Assembly: GCA_030584085.1 (NCBI GenBank)
Contig: CP129490.1
Span: 1,831,511-1,895,510, forward strand
Reading direction: 5' to 3'
Origin: Melioribacteraceae bacterium
GTDB taxonomy: Bacteria > Bacteroidota > Ignavibacteria > Ignavibacteriales > Melioribacteraceae
DNA: 64,000 nucleotides
Part shown: positions 37,060 through 46,542 of the stretch, piece by piece
Position numbering within the stretch: position 1 is the stretch's first letter
Layout: every line of letters starts with the position of its first letter
Program-made: the position numbers and the translations under genes
The notes under the pieces: model-generated
The model's input: the letters and a program-made list of their open reading frames with translations, nothing else
What the model was told of the DNA's origin: nothing
Databases searched by the model: none

Positions 37060-37911
37060 ATGTATAAAATAGATTTTTCGTTCATCCACAATAAATTAAT
37101 TTCACCTGAAGAATTAAAAGAACTCGAAGTAAACGCTAATCAACAGTATCAGGTGTTAGTTAAAGAAAAAATTAACCATCCAAATCACCAACAGATTAGT
37201 GGTTGTCTTGTTTGTGGTGCAGACTGTATGATGGAAATCCCTATTGATAATAGGAGAATAGTCGAAGTTGAATGTAAAGGTATGCTCGGTTGTCATTTTG
37301 CTGAACTAACCGATGATCTGAATATTATTCCTCAAGTCAATGAAAAGATTATCCTTGAGGGTGAAGACTATCATGAAATTGGAATAGTTAAAGAAAATTC
37401 AGAATTGCTAAAAATTAAAAGAGCAGAATTGGGACTCTTTGGAGAAAAACTTCCTAAAATTATTCGTGTTGCAAACGAAGAAGATCTTCAAAAATACAAT
37501 TTAAATTTACTTGACGAACATAAAGCAAAACCAATTTTTCTAAAGCTTGTTGAAAAGCATAGTCTGAATATGAAATTAGTTCATATCCATTATCAGTTCG
37601 ATAGAAAAAGACTATTCTTCTTTTATACATCCGATGGTAGGGTTGATTTTAGAGAACTAGCAAAAGAATTAGCTGGAGAATTCAAAACAAGAATTGAACT
37701 GCGACAAATTGGTGTTCGTGATGAGGCAAAAAGTATCGGCGGTTTAGGCACTTGTGGCAGAGAGTTTTGCTGTGCTTCATTTTTAAATAACTTTAAGCGG
37801 ATATCTACACAACTTGCTAGTGATCAAAACTTGAATTCAAATTTATCAAAGCTAAGTGGTCCATGTGGCAAATTAAAATGTTGTATTTCATTTGAGATCG
37901 ACGAAAACTAA
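37060..37911 (+). CDS. ricT: RicT/YaaT (PSP1) family protein with extra N-terminal cysteines
   Basis: PSP1-domain protein related to Bacillus YaaT/RicT, which with RicA and RicF carries iron-sulfur clusters and regulates RNase Y and development. It has 283 residues. The conserved core includes FYTSDGRVDFRELAKELA and RIELRQIGVRDEAK, and ends in two cysteine motifs: GTCGREFCC (C232, C237, C238) and GPCGKLKCC (C269, C274, C275). Unlike Bacillus RicT, residues 49-78 add five cysteines (C49, C52, C56, C72, C78), and the protein stops soon after the second motif. No ricA or ricF neighbour is seen. Confidence 0.85.
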   Translation: MYKIDFSFIHNKLISPEELKELEVNANQQYQVLVKEKINHPNHQQISGCLVCGADCMMEIPIDNRRIVEVECKGMLGCHFAELTDDLNIIPQVNEKIILEGEDYHEIGIVKENSELLKIKRAELGLFGEKLPKIIRVANEEDLQKYNLNLLDEHKAKPIFLKLVEKHSLNMKLVHIHYQFDRKRLFFFYTSDGRVDFRELAKELAGEFKTRIELRQIGVRDEAKSIGGLGTCGREFCCASFLNNFKRISTQLASDQNLNSNLSKLSGPCGKLKCCISFEIDEN

Positions 37912-38002
37912 AATCATTCTTACAATCATCATATTCTTTCTATTCAAATCATCTTTTTATATTTTTCTATCACTTTGTAAAATTAATTAATGGAATATCA
38001 TT

Positions 38003-39178
38003 ATGAAAAAAGCCGTTATTGTATCTGCTAAACGAACTGCTATCGGATCGTTCAATGGTGTATTTTCAAATACACCCGCAACGTCATTAGGAAGTACTGT
38101 GATTAAAGCCGTGTTAGATGAAGTTAAGTTGGATTATAATTTAGTTGATGAAGTAATTATGGGGAATGTATTACCAGCTGGTCTAGGACAAGCTCCCGCC
38201 CGACAGGCGGCACTTTTTGCCGGTTTGCCTAATTCAACTGAGTGCTTGACAATTAATAAAATGTGCGGAAGTGGTTTAAAATCAGTAATGCTTGCTCATC
38301 AAGCAATTCAACTTGGTGATGCTGACATTGTTGTCGCCGGTGGAATGGAAAATATGACTTTATCACCATATCTTCTGCCTAAAGCAAGAGCAGGTTACCG
38401 AATGGGTAATGGTGAAATAATAGATTCGATGGTTTATGATGGGTTGTGGGATGTTTATAATAATTTCCATATGGGAAGCTGTGCAGAATCGTGCGCAAGA
38501 GATTTTAAATTTACCCGAGAAGAGTTAGATGCATTCGCTGTAGAATCATATAAGAAAGCATTAAAAGCACAAGAAGATGGCTTATTTAATGATGAGATTA
38601 TTCCCGTGACTGTTAAATCAAGAAAAGGCGATACAATAATTGATAAGGACGAAGAACCTGGTAATGTCAAATTTGATAAAATCAGTTCTCTGCGACCAGC
38701 ATTTGAAAAAGATGGTGTAGTTACAGCTGCAAATGCATCCAAAATTAATGATGGGGCAGCCGCATTATTGGTTATGTCTGAAGATAAGGCGAAAGAACTT
38801 GGATTAAAACCAATTGCAGAAATCATAGCTCAATCATCTGCTGCTAAGGCGCCAATAGAATTTACAACTGCTCCTGCTGATGCTATTCAAAAAGTATTAA
38901 AAAAAGCTAATATGAAAATCGAAGAGATAGATTTATTTGAAATTAACGAAGCTTTTGCAGTAGTTTCACTTGCTGTAAACAAATTATTGGGTCTAGATGG
39001 TGCCAATGTGAATGTAAATGGCGGAGCAATCGCACTCGGTCACCCAATTGGAGCAAGCGGAGCAAGAATACTAAATACATTGCTGCACCAAATGAAAAGG
39101 CAAAATGCTGAATATGGTCTTGCATCACTATGTATCGGTGGTGGTGAAGCTTCCGCATTAATTGTTAAAAAATATTAA
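38003..39178 (+). CDS. Acetyl-CoA C-acetyltransferase (thiolase)
   Basis: Thiolase joining or splitting acyl-CoA units, 391 residues. The N-terminal KKAVIVSAKRTAIGSFNG, the nucleophilic Cys88 in NKMCGSGLKSVM, the His in NGGAIALGHPIGASG and the second Cys in LCIGGGEASALIV (about 377) make it an active biosynthetic- or degradative-type thiolase. The next gene, 3-hydroxyacyl-CoA dehydrogenase, supports a short-chain acyl-CoA (butanoyl) pathway. It could equally serve in beta-oxidation, so no gene symbol is assigned. Confidence 0.94.
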   Translation: MKKAVIVSAKRTAIGSFNGVFSNTPATSLGSTVIKAVLDEVKLDYNLVDEVIMGNVLPAGLGQAPARQAALFAGLPNSTECLTINKMCGSGLKSVMLAHQAIQLGDADIVVAGGMENMTLSPYLLPKARAGYRMGNGEIIDSMVYDGLWDVYNNFHMGSCAESCARDFKFTREELDAFAVESYKKALKAQEDGLFNDEIIPVTVKSRKGDTIIDKDEEPGNVKFDKISSLRPAFEKDGVVTAANASKINDGAAALLVMSEDKAKELGLKPIAEIIAQSSAAKAPIEFTTAPADAIQKVLKKANMKIEEIDLFEINEAFAVVSLAVNKLLGLDGANVNVNGGAIALGHPIGASGARILNTLLHQMKRQNAEYGLASLCIGGGEASALIVKKY

Positions 39179-39190
39179 AAGGGGGCATCT

Positions 39191-40045
39191 ATGGAAATTA
39201 AAAATATAGCTGTGATAGGAGCAGGTACAATGGGCAATGGAATAGCTCATGTTTTTGCTCAAAATGGTTTTGAAGTTCAATTTACTGATTTGAAAGATGA
39301 ATTTGTTGACAGAGGGCTATCAACAATAACAAAAAATTTAGATCGACAAGTGAAAAAAGAAATCATCTCAGAAGATGATAAAAAGAAAACCTTAAAAAGA
39401 ATTCAAAAAGTAATTGGCGTTAAGAATATCGATCCGAATACAGATTTTGTTATTGAAGCAATTATTGAAAATAAAGATGCTAAACTTAATCTTTTTAAGG
39501 AATTAGAGACGATTGTTAAGAAGGATTCCATCTTTTCTTCAAATACCTCATCAATCTCAATTACAGAACTAGCTACAGTTTGCCGACCAGAAAAATTCAT
39601 CGGGATGCATTTTATGAATCCTGTTCCTATAATGAAATTGGTTGAGATAATTCGTGGTTATTCTACCGCGGATGAAACGTATAATTTGGTACGAAATCTA
39701 TCGGAGCAACTAGGTAAAACACCTGTTGAAGTACATGATTATCCGGGATTCATTTCAAACCGTGTTCTAATGCCGATGATAAACGAAGCAATTTATGCAC
39801 TTTATGAAGGGGTTGCAAATGTTGAGGCAATTGATACCGTAATGAAATTAGGCATGAATCACCCAATGGGTCCACTTACTTTAGCAGATTTTATCGGTCT
39901 TGACGTTTGCTTAGCTATTATGGAGGTCTTGTATGATGGATTCAATGATTCCAAATACAGACCGTGTCCACTGCTAAAGAAAATGGTAGCTGCAAAAAAA
40001 TTAGGACGAAAAACTGGTGAAGGTTTTTATAAATATGATAATTAA
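39191..40045 (+). CDS. 3-hydroxybutyryl-CoA dehydrogenase
   Basis: NAD(P)-dependent enzyme interconverting acetoacetyl-CoA and 3-hydroxybutyryl-CoA, 284 residues. The Rossmann motif IAVIGAGTMGNGIAHVFAQNG is at the start, the catalytic His is in GMHFMNPVPIMKLVEII, and the C-terminal domain has NHPMGPLTLADFIGLD. It follows the thiolase by 12 bases, with a good ribosome site (AAAGGGGG). Crotonase and acyl-CoA dehydrogenase genes are not in the window. Confidence 0.93.
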   Translation: MEIKNIAVIGAGTMGNGIAHVFAQNGFEVQFTDLKDEFVDRGLSTITKNLDRQVKKEIISEDDKKKTLKRIQKVIGVKNIDPNTDFVIEAIIENKDAKLNLFKELETIVKKDSIFSSNTSSISITELATVCRPEKFIGMHFMNPVPIMKLVEIIRGYSTADETYNLVRNLSEQLGKTPVEVHDYPGFISNRVLMPMINEAIYALYEGVANVEAIDTVMKLGMNHPMGPLTLADFIGLDVCLAIMEVLYDGFNDSKYRPCPLLKKMVAAKKLGRKTGEGFYKYDN

Positions 40046-40053
40046 TCGGACTA

Positions 40054-42165
40054 ATGAAAATCTTAGATAAATCAAAATTTCAAAAAATTGAAAAATGGCT
40101 TTTCATTAGGAGATATTTGAATAAATTTCAAAATATTTTTTCGAAATTTAATCTCCCGGAATATACAACTTTCAGTGTTTTTGCGATTATAATCGGTGCT
40201 ATTGTTGGTTTAGCTGCCGTTGGTTTTCATCATTCTATTGAGTATTTAAACCATCTTTTCTTTGAAAAAACAGTTAATAATTTTTTCTTTTTAGGAGCAG
40301 CGACAGTCATTTTGCTTCCGGCGATTGGTATGTTAATCCAAAGCATGATGATCAAGTTTGCTCCTGAGACTTCACAAAAAAGGGGATTAGCAGAAGTAAT
40401 TAAAGCCGTCGCTCTTCGCGGTGGATTCATTTCTTTCCGAACTACATTGTTTCACTTTATTGCTCCAGTAATAAGTATTGGTACCGGAAATACTTTAGGA
40501 CCAGAGGGACCCGCTGCACAGCTAGGTGGTGGTGTATCGAGCAAGTTTGCAAATTTGTTTGGGTTATCTGATTCAAGAAGGAGGATGTTTACAGCGGCCG
40601 GAGCTGGAGCAGCGATTTCAGCGATTTTCAACACACCGCTCGGAGGTATATTTTTTGCTTTGGAAATTATCTTATTAAATGATTTTCATGCTCCCACATT
40701 TTCCGCCATGATTTTAGCATCTGTTACAGCCAGTGCAATTTCTCGGATTTTTCTTGGGAATAGTTCTGTATTTGTTTTTGATACTGTTGCGATTACGGAT
40801 TATAGTTATTTATACCTTTTTATATTCCTCGGAATTGCTGCAGGTATTCTAGCGATACTTTTTATAAAGTATTCTAACTCGTTAAATATAATTATTAAAC
40901 AGAAATTTCTTAAATCATTTCCTCAATGGGCTGTTATGGGATTTGCTGGTTTATTAGTTGGAATCAGTGGGTACTTTTTTGAGGATATATTTGGAATAGG
41001 ATATTCTGCAATAAATAGAGTTTTGGCGGGTGAATTACAAGTCCAAATTGTAATTACTCTTTTGATTCTAAAGTTTTTACTTGTACCAATTGTTATTAAT
41101 TCCGGTGGTTTTGGTGGTATTTTTGCTCCTTCATTGTTTATGGGAGCATGTTTAGGTTATCTTTTTGTTTTTAGCATGAATTTTGTTTTCGGTTTACAAC
41201 TTGAGTACACAATTTTTATTCTTGTTGGAATGGGAGCCGTTTTAGGTGGAATTAATAGCATCCCGATATCTGCAATATTAATAATTTTTGAAATGACAAA
41301 GGACTATTCCTTCATTTTACCGCTAATGCTTGCTGTGGTAATTAGTACTACGATCGTTCAGATTGTTATCAAGAGGTCAATTCATGTCCAACATTTGGAG
41401 CACGAAGGATTTAATATTTCTTCAGGAAGAGAAACAAATGTATTAAAATCGCTAACAGTCCAAGATGCGATGTACAAAGAGATTTTTACAATAAAAGAAA
41501 ATATCGCTCTACCTAAACTAGTCTCATTATTTATGGATAAAAATGTTAGTCAATGTTATACGATTAATGATGATGGAGAATTGACCGGAGTCATATCTGA
41601 AAACGAGTTGAGACCAATAATTTCCGAATATGAGAGTTTAAAGCATATTATGATTGCTCGAGATTTAAAAAATCCGGTCGTTGTTACTGTTTACCATGAT
41701 CAAGACTTAGATTCAGTGATGAGCTTATTTTCTAGAGAAAATCGAGATGAATTTCCAGTAAAGGATAAATCTGATAACAAAAAACTGATTGGAGTTATTT
41801 CCAGACAAGATGTAATTGATGCGTACAATAAAGAAAGCTTTAAAATGAATCTTGCTGATGGTTTATCACAAGAGTTAAAATCTATAAGTAAGAATAAACT
41901 GGCAACGGTATCAGATGGATTTTCGATAATTGAGAAAGTTGTTCCGGATGGATTTGTTGGTAAATCATTAGCGGAGTTGAAGATTCGCAATAAATACGGT
42001 TTAGAAATACTAATGATTAAAACACGGAGTTCAGCATTTTTTGATGATGAAAGTAAGGTTGAAATAAAAATGCCTGATGCTAATTACATAATTGAGAATG
42101 ATGATATATTAGTATTATTCGGAAGCAACGAAAAACTTGAAATTTTTGAGAAAATGCTAAGATAA
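40054..42165 (+). CDS. CLC-family chloride channel/transporter with CBS and TrkA-C domains
   Basis: Chloride channel or Cl-/H+ exchanger, 703 residues. The membrane part has about 10-12 helices with the filter motifs LGPEGPAAQLGGG (GxEGP) and SGGFGGIFAPSLFMGACLG (GxFxP). The cytoplasmic part holds a CBS pair (VQDAMYKEIFTI and MIARDLKNPVVVT) and a C-terminal TrkA-C-type domain (VGKSLAELKIRNKYGLEI). The latter binds ligands such as nucleotides in other transporters. Large regulated CLC proteins of this layout are common in Bacteroidota and Chlorobi. Confidence 0.9.
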   Translation: MKILDKSKFQKIEKWLFIRRYLNKFQNIFSKFNLPEYTTFSVFAIIIGAIVGLAAVGFHHSIEYLNHLFFEKTVNNFFFLGAATVILLPAIGMLIQSMMIKFAPETSQKRGLAEVIKAVALRGGFISFRTTLFHFIAPVISIGTGNTLGPEGPAAQLGGGVSSKFANLFGLSDSRRRMFTAAGAGAAISAIFNTPLGGIFFALEIILLNDFHAPTFSAMILASVTASAISRIFLGNSSVFVFDTVAITDYSYLYLFIFLGIAAGILAILFIKYSNSLNIIIKQKFLKSFPQWAVMGFAGLLVGISGYFFEDIFGIGYSAINRVLAGELQVQIVITLLILKFLLVPIVINSGGFGGIFAPSLFMGACLGYLFVFSMNFVFGLQLEYTIFILVGMGAVLGGINSIPISAILIIFEMTKDYSFILPLMLAVVISTTIVQIVIKRSIHVQHLEHEGFNISSGRETNVLKSLTVQDAMYKEIFTIKENIALPKLVSLFMDKNVSQCYTINDDGELTGVISENELRPIISEYESLKHIMIARDLKNPVVVTVYHDQDLDSVMSLFSRENRDEFPVKDKSDNKKLIGVISRQDVIDAYNKESFKMNLADGLSQELKSISKNKLATVSDGFSIIEKVVPDGFVGKSLAELKIRNKYGLEILMIKTRSSAFFDDESKVEIKMPDANYIIENDDILVLFGSNEKLEIFEKMLR

Positions 42166-42175
42166 AAGAAAACGC

Positions 42176-42193
42176 ACATAATGTATATTATGT
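42176..42193. repeat. Short AT-rich hairpin between convergent genes
   Basis: ACATAAT (42176-42182) and ATTATGT (42187-42193) are perfect inverted copies with a GTAT loop, in the 49-base gap where the CLC gene and the small membrane protein gene meet tail to tail. No T-run follows, so terminator function is uncertain. Confidence 0.4.
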
Positions 42194-42214
42194 AAACTAA
42201 CTTATTCTATTCTA

Positions 42215-42436
42215 TCAGATTATCCCGGTAAATTTCAAATAAATCAAAACTAATATGATGAATAATATTAGGTAATAAATCGGCGATTTTATTTTTACTT
42301 TCTGTCTAGCTCTTGAAGTTCTGAATCCGAGTCTGCGCTTTCTTCTTTCCAAATCTTTTAATTCTTCATCTTTATCTGGATCATAAAATCGCGGTGTGTA
42401 ATCAAATTTTTTGTGTTGTGTTCTTTTGAAAAACAT
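42215..42436 (-). CDS. Small basic single-helix membrane protein, function unknown
   Basis: 73 residues. A very basic cytoplasmic stretch (LKDLERRKRRLGFRTSRARQ) is followed by a C-terminal membrane helix of about 20 residues (IYYLILFIILVLIYLKF). Its start is one base from the lipid kinase stop on the same strand. A similar small protein occurs in Bacteroidota genomes under misleading names. No function can be assigned. Confidence 0.7.
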   Translation of the reverse strand: MFFKRTQHKKFDYTPRFYDPDKDEELKDLERRKRRLGFRTSRARQKVKIKSPIYYLILFIILVLIYLKFTGII

Positions 42437-43357
42437 TTATTTACTCTTAATAATTTTTATACTCTTTTGAAGCAGTCTGATATTAAATTCCTTCGCCGAT
42501 TTAGAACCGATCTCGCCATCAAGATGAACATAATATGGATTCTTTAAGGTTATCTTGAATTCATCGTCTTCATAAAACTTTGCTTTCTTAACTAATTTTA
42601 ATTTATTAATTAACGCATAAGGCAAATTTTTCATTATTTCGATCTTACCAGTCATATCGACAGTTGTTAGATTTAGAATTCCATCAGTTGGATTGGCATC
42701 AGGATTCAAATAAAAACCTCCCCCAGATGTCTTACCATTTCCAATAGTTAATAGTAGATACTTTCCTTCAAGAATTTGACCATTCAATAATATTTTCGGT
42801 TCTAAAGTCTCAAGCGATTTTAATCCACGCATTACGGCAACCAAATATGAAAGAATTCCGGAAAATTTCTTTTCGAATTGATTTAAGTATGCAACATAAG
42901 CATCAAAACCAATACCGACAGCATTTATAAATCTTTTTTGAACAATAGTTTCATCATCCTGGGTAATTTTGCAATTTCCAACATTTATTTCAGCAATAGT
43001 TTGCAATTTTTCCTCAAAGAGAATGTCCAAATAATTTTTAGTATTTGAAGGATATAAGAATCTAGCAACATCATTTCCAGAACCCCACGGAAGAACTCCT
43101 AACCGACAATCGCTGTCAAGATTGAATCCATTTACAACTTCATTCACGGTTCCATCCCCTCCTACAGCAACAATTGTATTATACTCATTTGATGATGTTA
43201 ATTCATTGGAAAGTTTAATAGCATGACCGGAAGTAGAAGTAAAAAAGATTTTGACCGAAACATCAAATAATTTTGAATGTTCTTCAATTAATCGAGCAGC
43301 ATTTAACTTTTTTATTTTTCCCGCGACGGGATTTATTATAAATGCATATTTATTCAA
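42437..43357 (-). CDS. Diacylglycerol/lipid kinase family protein (YegS/DgkB type)
   Basis: Soluble lipid kinase of the DAGK catalytic-domain family, 306 residues. The N-terminus KYAFIINPVAGK and the ATP-binding motif VAVGGDGTVNEVVNG are clear; GSGNDVARFL and LKNPYYVHLDGEIG also fit. It may recycle diacylglycerol or make a modified phospholipid. The start is TTG at 43357, with no in-frame ATG near. It follows ftsY on the same strand by 18 bases. Confidence 0.88.
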   Translation of the reverse strand: MNKYAFIINPVAGKIKKLNAARLIEEHSKLFDVSVKIFFTSTSGHAIKLSNELTSSNEYNTIVAVGGDGTVNEVVNGFNLDSDCRLGVLPWGSGNDVARFLYPSNTKNYLDILFEEKLQTIAEINVGNCKITQDDETIVQKRFINAVGIGFDAYVAYLNQFEKKFSGILSYLVAVMRGLKSLETLEPKILLNGQILEGKYLLLTIGNGKTSGGGFYLNPDANPTDGILNLTTVDMTGKIEIMKNLPYALINKLKLVKKAKFYEDDEFKITLKNPYYVHLDGEIGSKSAKEFNIRLLQKSIKIIKSK

Positions 43358-43375
43358 ATTGTTCAGTTCACAAGT

Positions 43376-44314
43376 CTAGTTGAAAAGGGCTGAAATAAAA
43401 CTTTTGGCATCAAATATTTGTAAGTCATCAATTGATTCGCCAACACCAATAAATCTCACCGGGATGTTTAGTTCCTTATTAATTTGGAATACAATACCAC
43501 CTTTTGCTGTTCCATCTAATTTGGTGACGATTAATCCAGTCAAATCTGCATATTTGGAAAATTCTTTCGCTTGAATAATTCCGTTTTGACCAGTATTCCC
43601 ATCAACCACAAGCAAGGTTTCATTAGGAGCATAATCTAAGACTTTGCTGAGAACTTTACGAATCTTTCTAAGTTCCTCCATCAGATTACCTTTAGTATGT
43701 AAACGTCCGGCAGTATCAATTAAGACTACATCGGCATTTTCCTTTTTTGCTTGAAGTAAAGTCTCATAAGCCACGGCAGCCGGATCCGATCCAATGTTTT
43801 TGGATATAACTTGTACATCAGCTCTTTTAGCCCAAATGTCTAATTGTTCATTGGCTGCGGCTCTAAAAGTATCTCCCGATCCTATAAAAACCTTAAGACC
43901 GGATTTCTTAAAATTATTAGCAAGCTTACCAATTGTGGTGGTCTTACCTGCTCCATTAACGCCAATGATTAGAATAACAAATGGTTTATAAGAAGATATT
44001 TTTTCAAAAAAATTATCTGCTGTCTCTTCAGAAGTTAATGATTCCTCAAGAGTAGTTTTCAGAGTCTCAAATACTGATTCTTTATTTCGATCAGGGTGAG
44101 ATTTGAGATTTTGTCTCAACTTTTCAATTATTTCAACAGAAATATCAACACCAATATCACAAGATATTAGAATTTCTTCAAGCTCATCTAAAGTCGCATC
44201 GTCTAATCTAGCTTTACCGGTTATTGTTTCATTAATGCCGGTAAATAATTTTTCTTTGGTCTTCTTTAAACCATCTGTGAGTTTATTAAAATTAATATTC
44301 TTAAAGAAGTTCAT
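43376..44314 (-). CDS. ftsY: Signal recognition particle receptor FtsY
   Basis: GTPase receptor that docks ribosome-SRP complexes at the membrane, 312 residues. The NG domain is complete: GVNGAGKTTTIGKLANNF (G1), DTFRAAANEQLD, IDTAGRLHTKGNLMEELRK (G3) and TKLDGTAKGG (G4). The acidic A domain of the E. coli protein is missing, so this is the short form found in many bacteria. Its start overlaps the pgsA end by 14 bases. Confidence 0.96.
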   Translation of the reverse strand: MNFFKNINFNKLTDGLKKTKEKLFTGINETITGKARLDDATLDELEEILISCDIGVDISVEIIEKLRQNLKSHPDRNKESVFETLKTTLEESLTSEETADNFFEKISSYKPFVILIIGVNGAGKTTTIGKLANNFKKSGLKVFIGSGDTFRAAANEQLDIWAKRADVQVISKNIGSDPAAVAYETLLQAKKENADVVLIDTAGRLHTKGNLMEELRKIRKVLSKVLDYAPNETLLVVDGNTGQNGIIQAKEFSKYADLTGLIVTKLDGTAKGGIVFQINKELNIPVRFIGVGESIDDLQIFDAKSFISALFN

Positions 44315-44873
44315 TTTTTTTAAACCTTATAACTTCAATCGATCGGATTACATAACCGAGCAATGAAATAATCGACATAAATACAATTAACAAATTGAAT
44401 AAGTTGTAGAAAGTTGGGTATGACTTTAGACCTAATACGAGTAATAAAAGATAAATGCCTAAAATAAATACTGTAATTTTACCCAGCATATTTGAGGGCA
44501 ATACTTTACCAATTTTATTGCTAAGAATGAGTCCACCTATAAAAATAATAATATCACGAGCCACAATAATTACCAAAATATAAGTAGGAATATATCCAGT
44601 TAAATAGAGAATAATCGTAATGATCCCTACACCAATTTTATCTGCTAAAGGGTCGATAATTTTCCCTAATTCACTAACTTCGTCATACTTTCGTGCAAAA
44701 TAACCATCTAAATAATCGGTGGCAGCGGCTAATATCATAAGGATAGCAGCAAAATATGGATGATAATTGCTTTGCTCCAATGTAATTAAGAAATATGCAA
44801 TGGGAGCAGTTAGCAAGATCCGCGAAAGGCTAAGATAATTTGAAATAGTATGTATTCTGTCTAATTTTATCAT
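44301..44873 (-). CDS. pgsA: CDP-alcohol phosphatidyltransferase (PgsA-like)
   Basis: Integral membrane enzyme of phospholipid synthesis, 190 residues with about five or six helices. The CDP-alcohol motif DYLDGYFARKYDEVSELGKI, ending DPLADK, matches D-G-x2-A-R-x8-G-x3-D-x3-D exactly. The best-fitting product is phosphatidylglycerophosphate, but other CDP-alcohol products cannot be excluded. It ends inside ftsY, suggesting co-transcription. Confidence 0.9.
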   Translation of the reverse strand: MIKLDRIHTISNYLSLSRILLTAPIAYFLITLEQSNYHPYFAAILMILAAATDYLDGYFARKYDEVSELGKIIDPLADKIGVGIITIILYLTGYIPTYILVIIVARDIIIFIGGLILSNKIGKVLPSNMLGKITVFILGIYLLLLVLGLKSYPTFYNLFNLLIVFMSIISLLGYVIRSIEVIRFKKNELL

Positions 44874-44956
44874 TAATGCTATATATAACTTCAGAAAAAT
44901 ATTATAATTTATTTATAGATATTGTTTTATATGCTTTCCCTTCATGAAATGTCTAA

Positions 44957-46429
44957 CTATTTTTCATCATGCTGATCTTTAATAAAGTGTAAATCAATCG
45001 GAATCGGATACTCACCATTAAAACATGCTGAACAAAAAGAGTTGGGAGCATGATCGACCATGGCTTCCAACATTTGCTCATGTGTAAGATATGCTAAACT
45101 ATCCACATCAAGATAGTCTCTTATTTCATCAATATTATTAAACTTATTCGCTATTAATTCATCACGCGATGGGAAATCCATACCGTAGTGGCACGGGTAA
45201 TGAATTGGTGGAGATGATATTCGTAAATGAATTTCTTTTGGGCTAGCTTCTCTTATCAACTTAATTAACTGTTTTGAAGTCGTGCCGCGTACAATAGAAT
45301 CATCTATAATTACTACGGTTCTGTTCTCCAATACTCCTTTAACGGTATTGAATTTAATTCTTACACCCACTTCTCTTTTGGCCTGTCCAGGAAGAATAAA
45401 TGTTCTACCGATATAGTGGCTTCTAATTAAACCAATTTCTAATTTTGATTGGATACCCATTTTTACAAGTTGATTTTCATAACCAATTGCAGCTGTGTTT
45501 GAACTATCCGGCACACTCATAACAATAACTTTTTCACCATCTTTATCTCTTACCGGGTGATAAGTTGCAAGCACTTTACCTAACTTACGACGCATTTTGT
45601 CAACATTGCTCCCAAATATCTTACTATCCGGTCTTGAGAAATAGATGTATTCGAAGATACAATGTTTTGCTTCTTCATTTTTATCACTTATTTTGAATGA
45701 TTTAATTTCACCGGATTTTATAACTTCATCATCAATAACGACCATTTCTCCGGGTTGGACATCACGAACATATTCTGCTGATAAAATGTCCAAAGCGCAT
45801 GTCTCTGATGATAGAATGAATGATCCGTTTAACTTCCCGATACATAGGGGCCGAATTCCGTTTGGATCTCTTGCTCCAATCAATTTTGTATCAGTCAAGA
45901 TTGTCAGGCTATATGCTCCCGTTATTTGAGTCAAAGCATCACGAATCTGATCAACTTGATTATCAAGTCTACTTCTTGCAATAAGGTGAAGTATCACCTC
46001 AGTATCGCTGCTGGTTTGGAAAATTGCTCCTTCATTCACTAATTTTTCGCGAATAGCTCTGGCATTTGTTAGATTTCCGTTATGCGAAACAGCAAGATGT
46101 CCCATCCTATAATTAACTAAGAAAGGTTGAATATTCTTTGTAGCATGAGCAGAACCGGTCGTTGAATACCGATTATGTCCAATTGCCGAATTACCAGTTA
46201 ATTGATTAAAAATCTTATCATCTGCAAAAACTTCTGAGACTAATCCCAAACCTTTATAGTGGTTAATATGATTCTTCGAATCGGTTAACTTATCTATCGT
46301 TACAATTCCAGCTGCTTCTTGTCCCCTATGTTGAAGTGCATGAAGTCCATAATAAGTATTTACGGCGGCGGAAGGAGAATTAAAAATTCCAAAAACACCG
46401 CAATTAGAACGAGGTTTATCGATTTGCAA
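44957..46429 (-). CDS. purF: Amidophosphoribosyltransferase
   Basis: First committed enzyme of purine synthesis, making phosphoribosylamine from PRPP and glutamine. I take the TTG at 46429, giving 490 residues with a nine-residue propeptide (MQIDKPRSN) before the catalytic Cys10 (CGVFGIFN), a layout typical of the self-processing family. The open frame extends further upstream but runs through the tRNA-Pro gene, and its extra residues are tRNA sequence, not protein. Other motifs are LQHRGQEAAGIV, YSTTGSAHATKN and VIIDDSIVRGTTSK (PRPP loop). C-terminal cysteines (HAPNSFCSACFNGEYP) suggest the iron-sulfur form. Confidence 0.93.
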   Translation of the reverse strand: MQIDKPRSNCGVFGIFNSPSAAVNTYYGLHALQHRGQEAAGIVTIDKLTDSKNHINHYKGLGLVSEVFADDKIFNQLTGNSAIGHNRYSTTGSAHATKNIQPFLVNYRMGHLAVSHNGNLTNARAIREKLVNEGAIFQTSSDTEVILHLIARSRLDNQVDQIRDALTQITGAYSLTILTDTKLIGARDPNGIRPLCIGKLNGSFILSSETCALDILSAEYVRDVQPGEMVVIDDEVIKSGEIKSFKISDKNEEAKHCIFEYIYFSRPDSKIFGSNVDKMRRKLGKVLATYHPVRDKDGEKVIVMSVPDSSNTAAIGYENQLVKMGIQSKLEIGLIRSHYIGRTFILPGQAKREVGVRIKFNTVKGVLENRTVVIIDDSIVRGTTSKQLIKLIREASPKEIHLRISSPPIHYPCHYGMDFPSRDELIANKFNNIDEIRDYLDVDSLAYLTHEQMLEAMVDHAPNSFCSACFNGEYPIPIDLHFIKDQHDEK

Positions 46430-46461
46430 ATTATACTCACTTAAAGATTGGATTGAACAAA

Positions 46462-46538
46462 TGGTCGGAACGGCGGGATTTGAACCCGCGACCCCTTGAA
46501 CCCCATTCAAGTGCGCTACCGGGCTGCGCTACGTTCCG
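46462..46538 (-). tRNA. tRNA-Pro (anticodon GGG)
   Basis: 77 bases on the minus strand. The acceptor stem CGGAACG pairs with CGTTCCG, then discriminator A and an encoded CCA follow. D-arm GCGC/GCGC, anticodon stem CTTGA/TCAAG with the loop ATGGGGT (anticodon GGG, read CCC/CCU codons), variable loop of five, T-arm GCGGG/CCCGC with TTCAAAT loop. It sits 4 bases after the MerR-type gene and 32 bases before the purF start, all on one strand. Confidence 0.97.
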
Positions 46539-46542
46539 AGCT

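Noticed and set aside
38003-40045. Complete butyrate or beta-oxidation operon
   Set aside because: Only thiolase and 3-hydroxyacyl-CoA dehydrogenase are present; crotonase and acyl-CoA dehydrogenase are missing from the window.
46430-46510. Longer N-terminus for purF starting inside the tRNA gene
   Set aside because: The extra residues are the tRNA-Pro sequence translated, and the Cys10 layout fits the TTG start at 46429.
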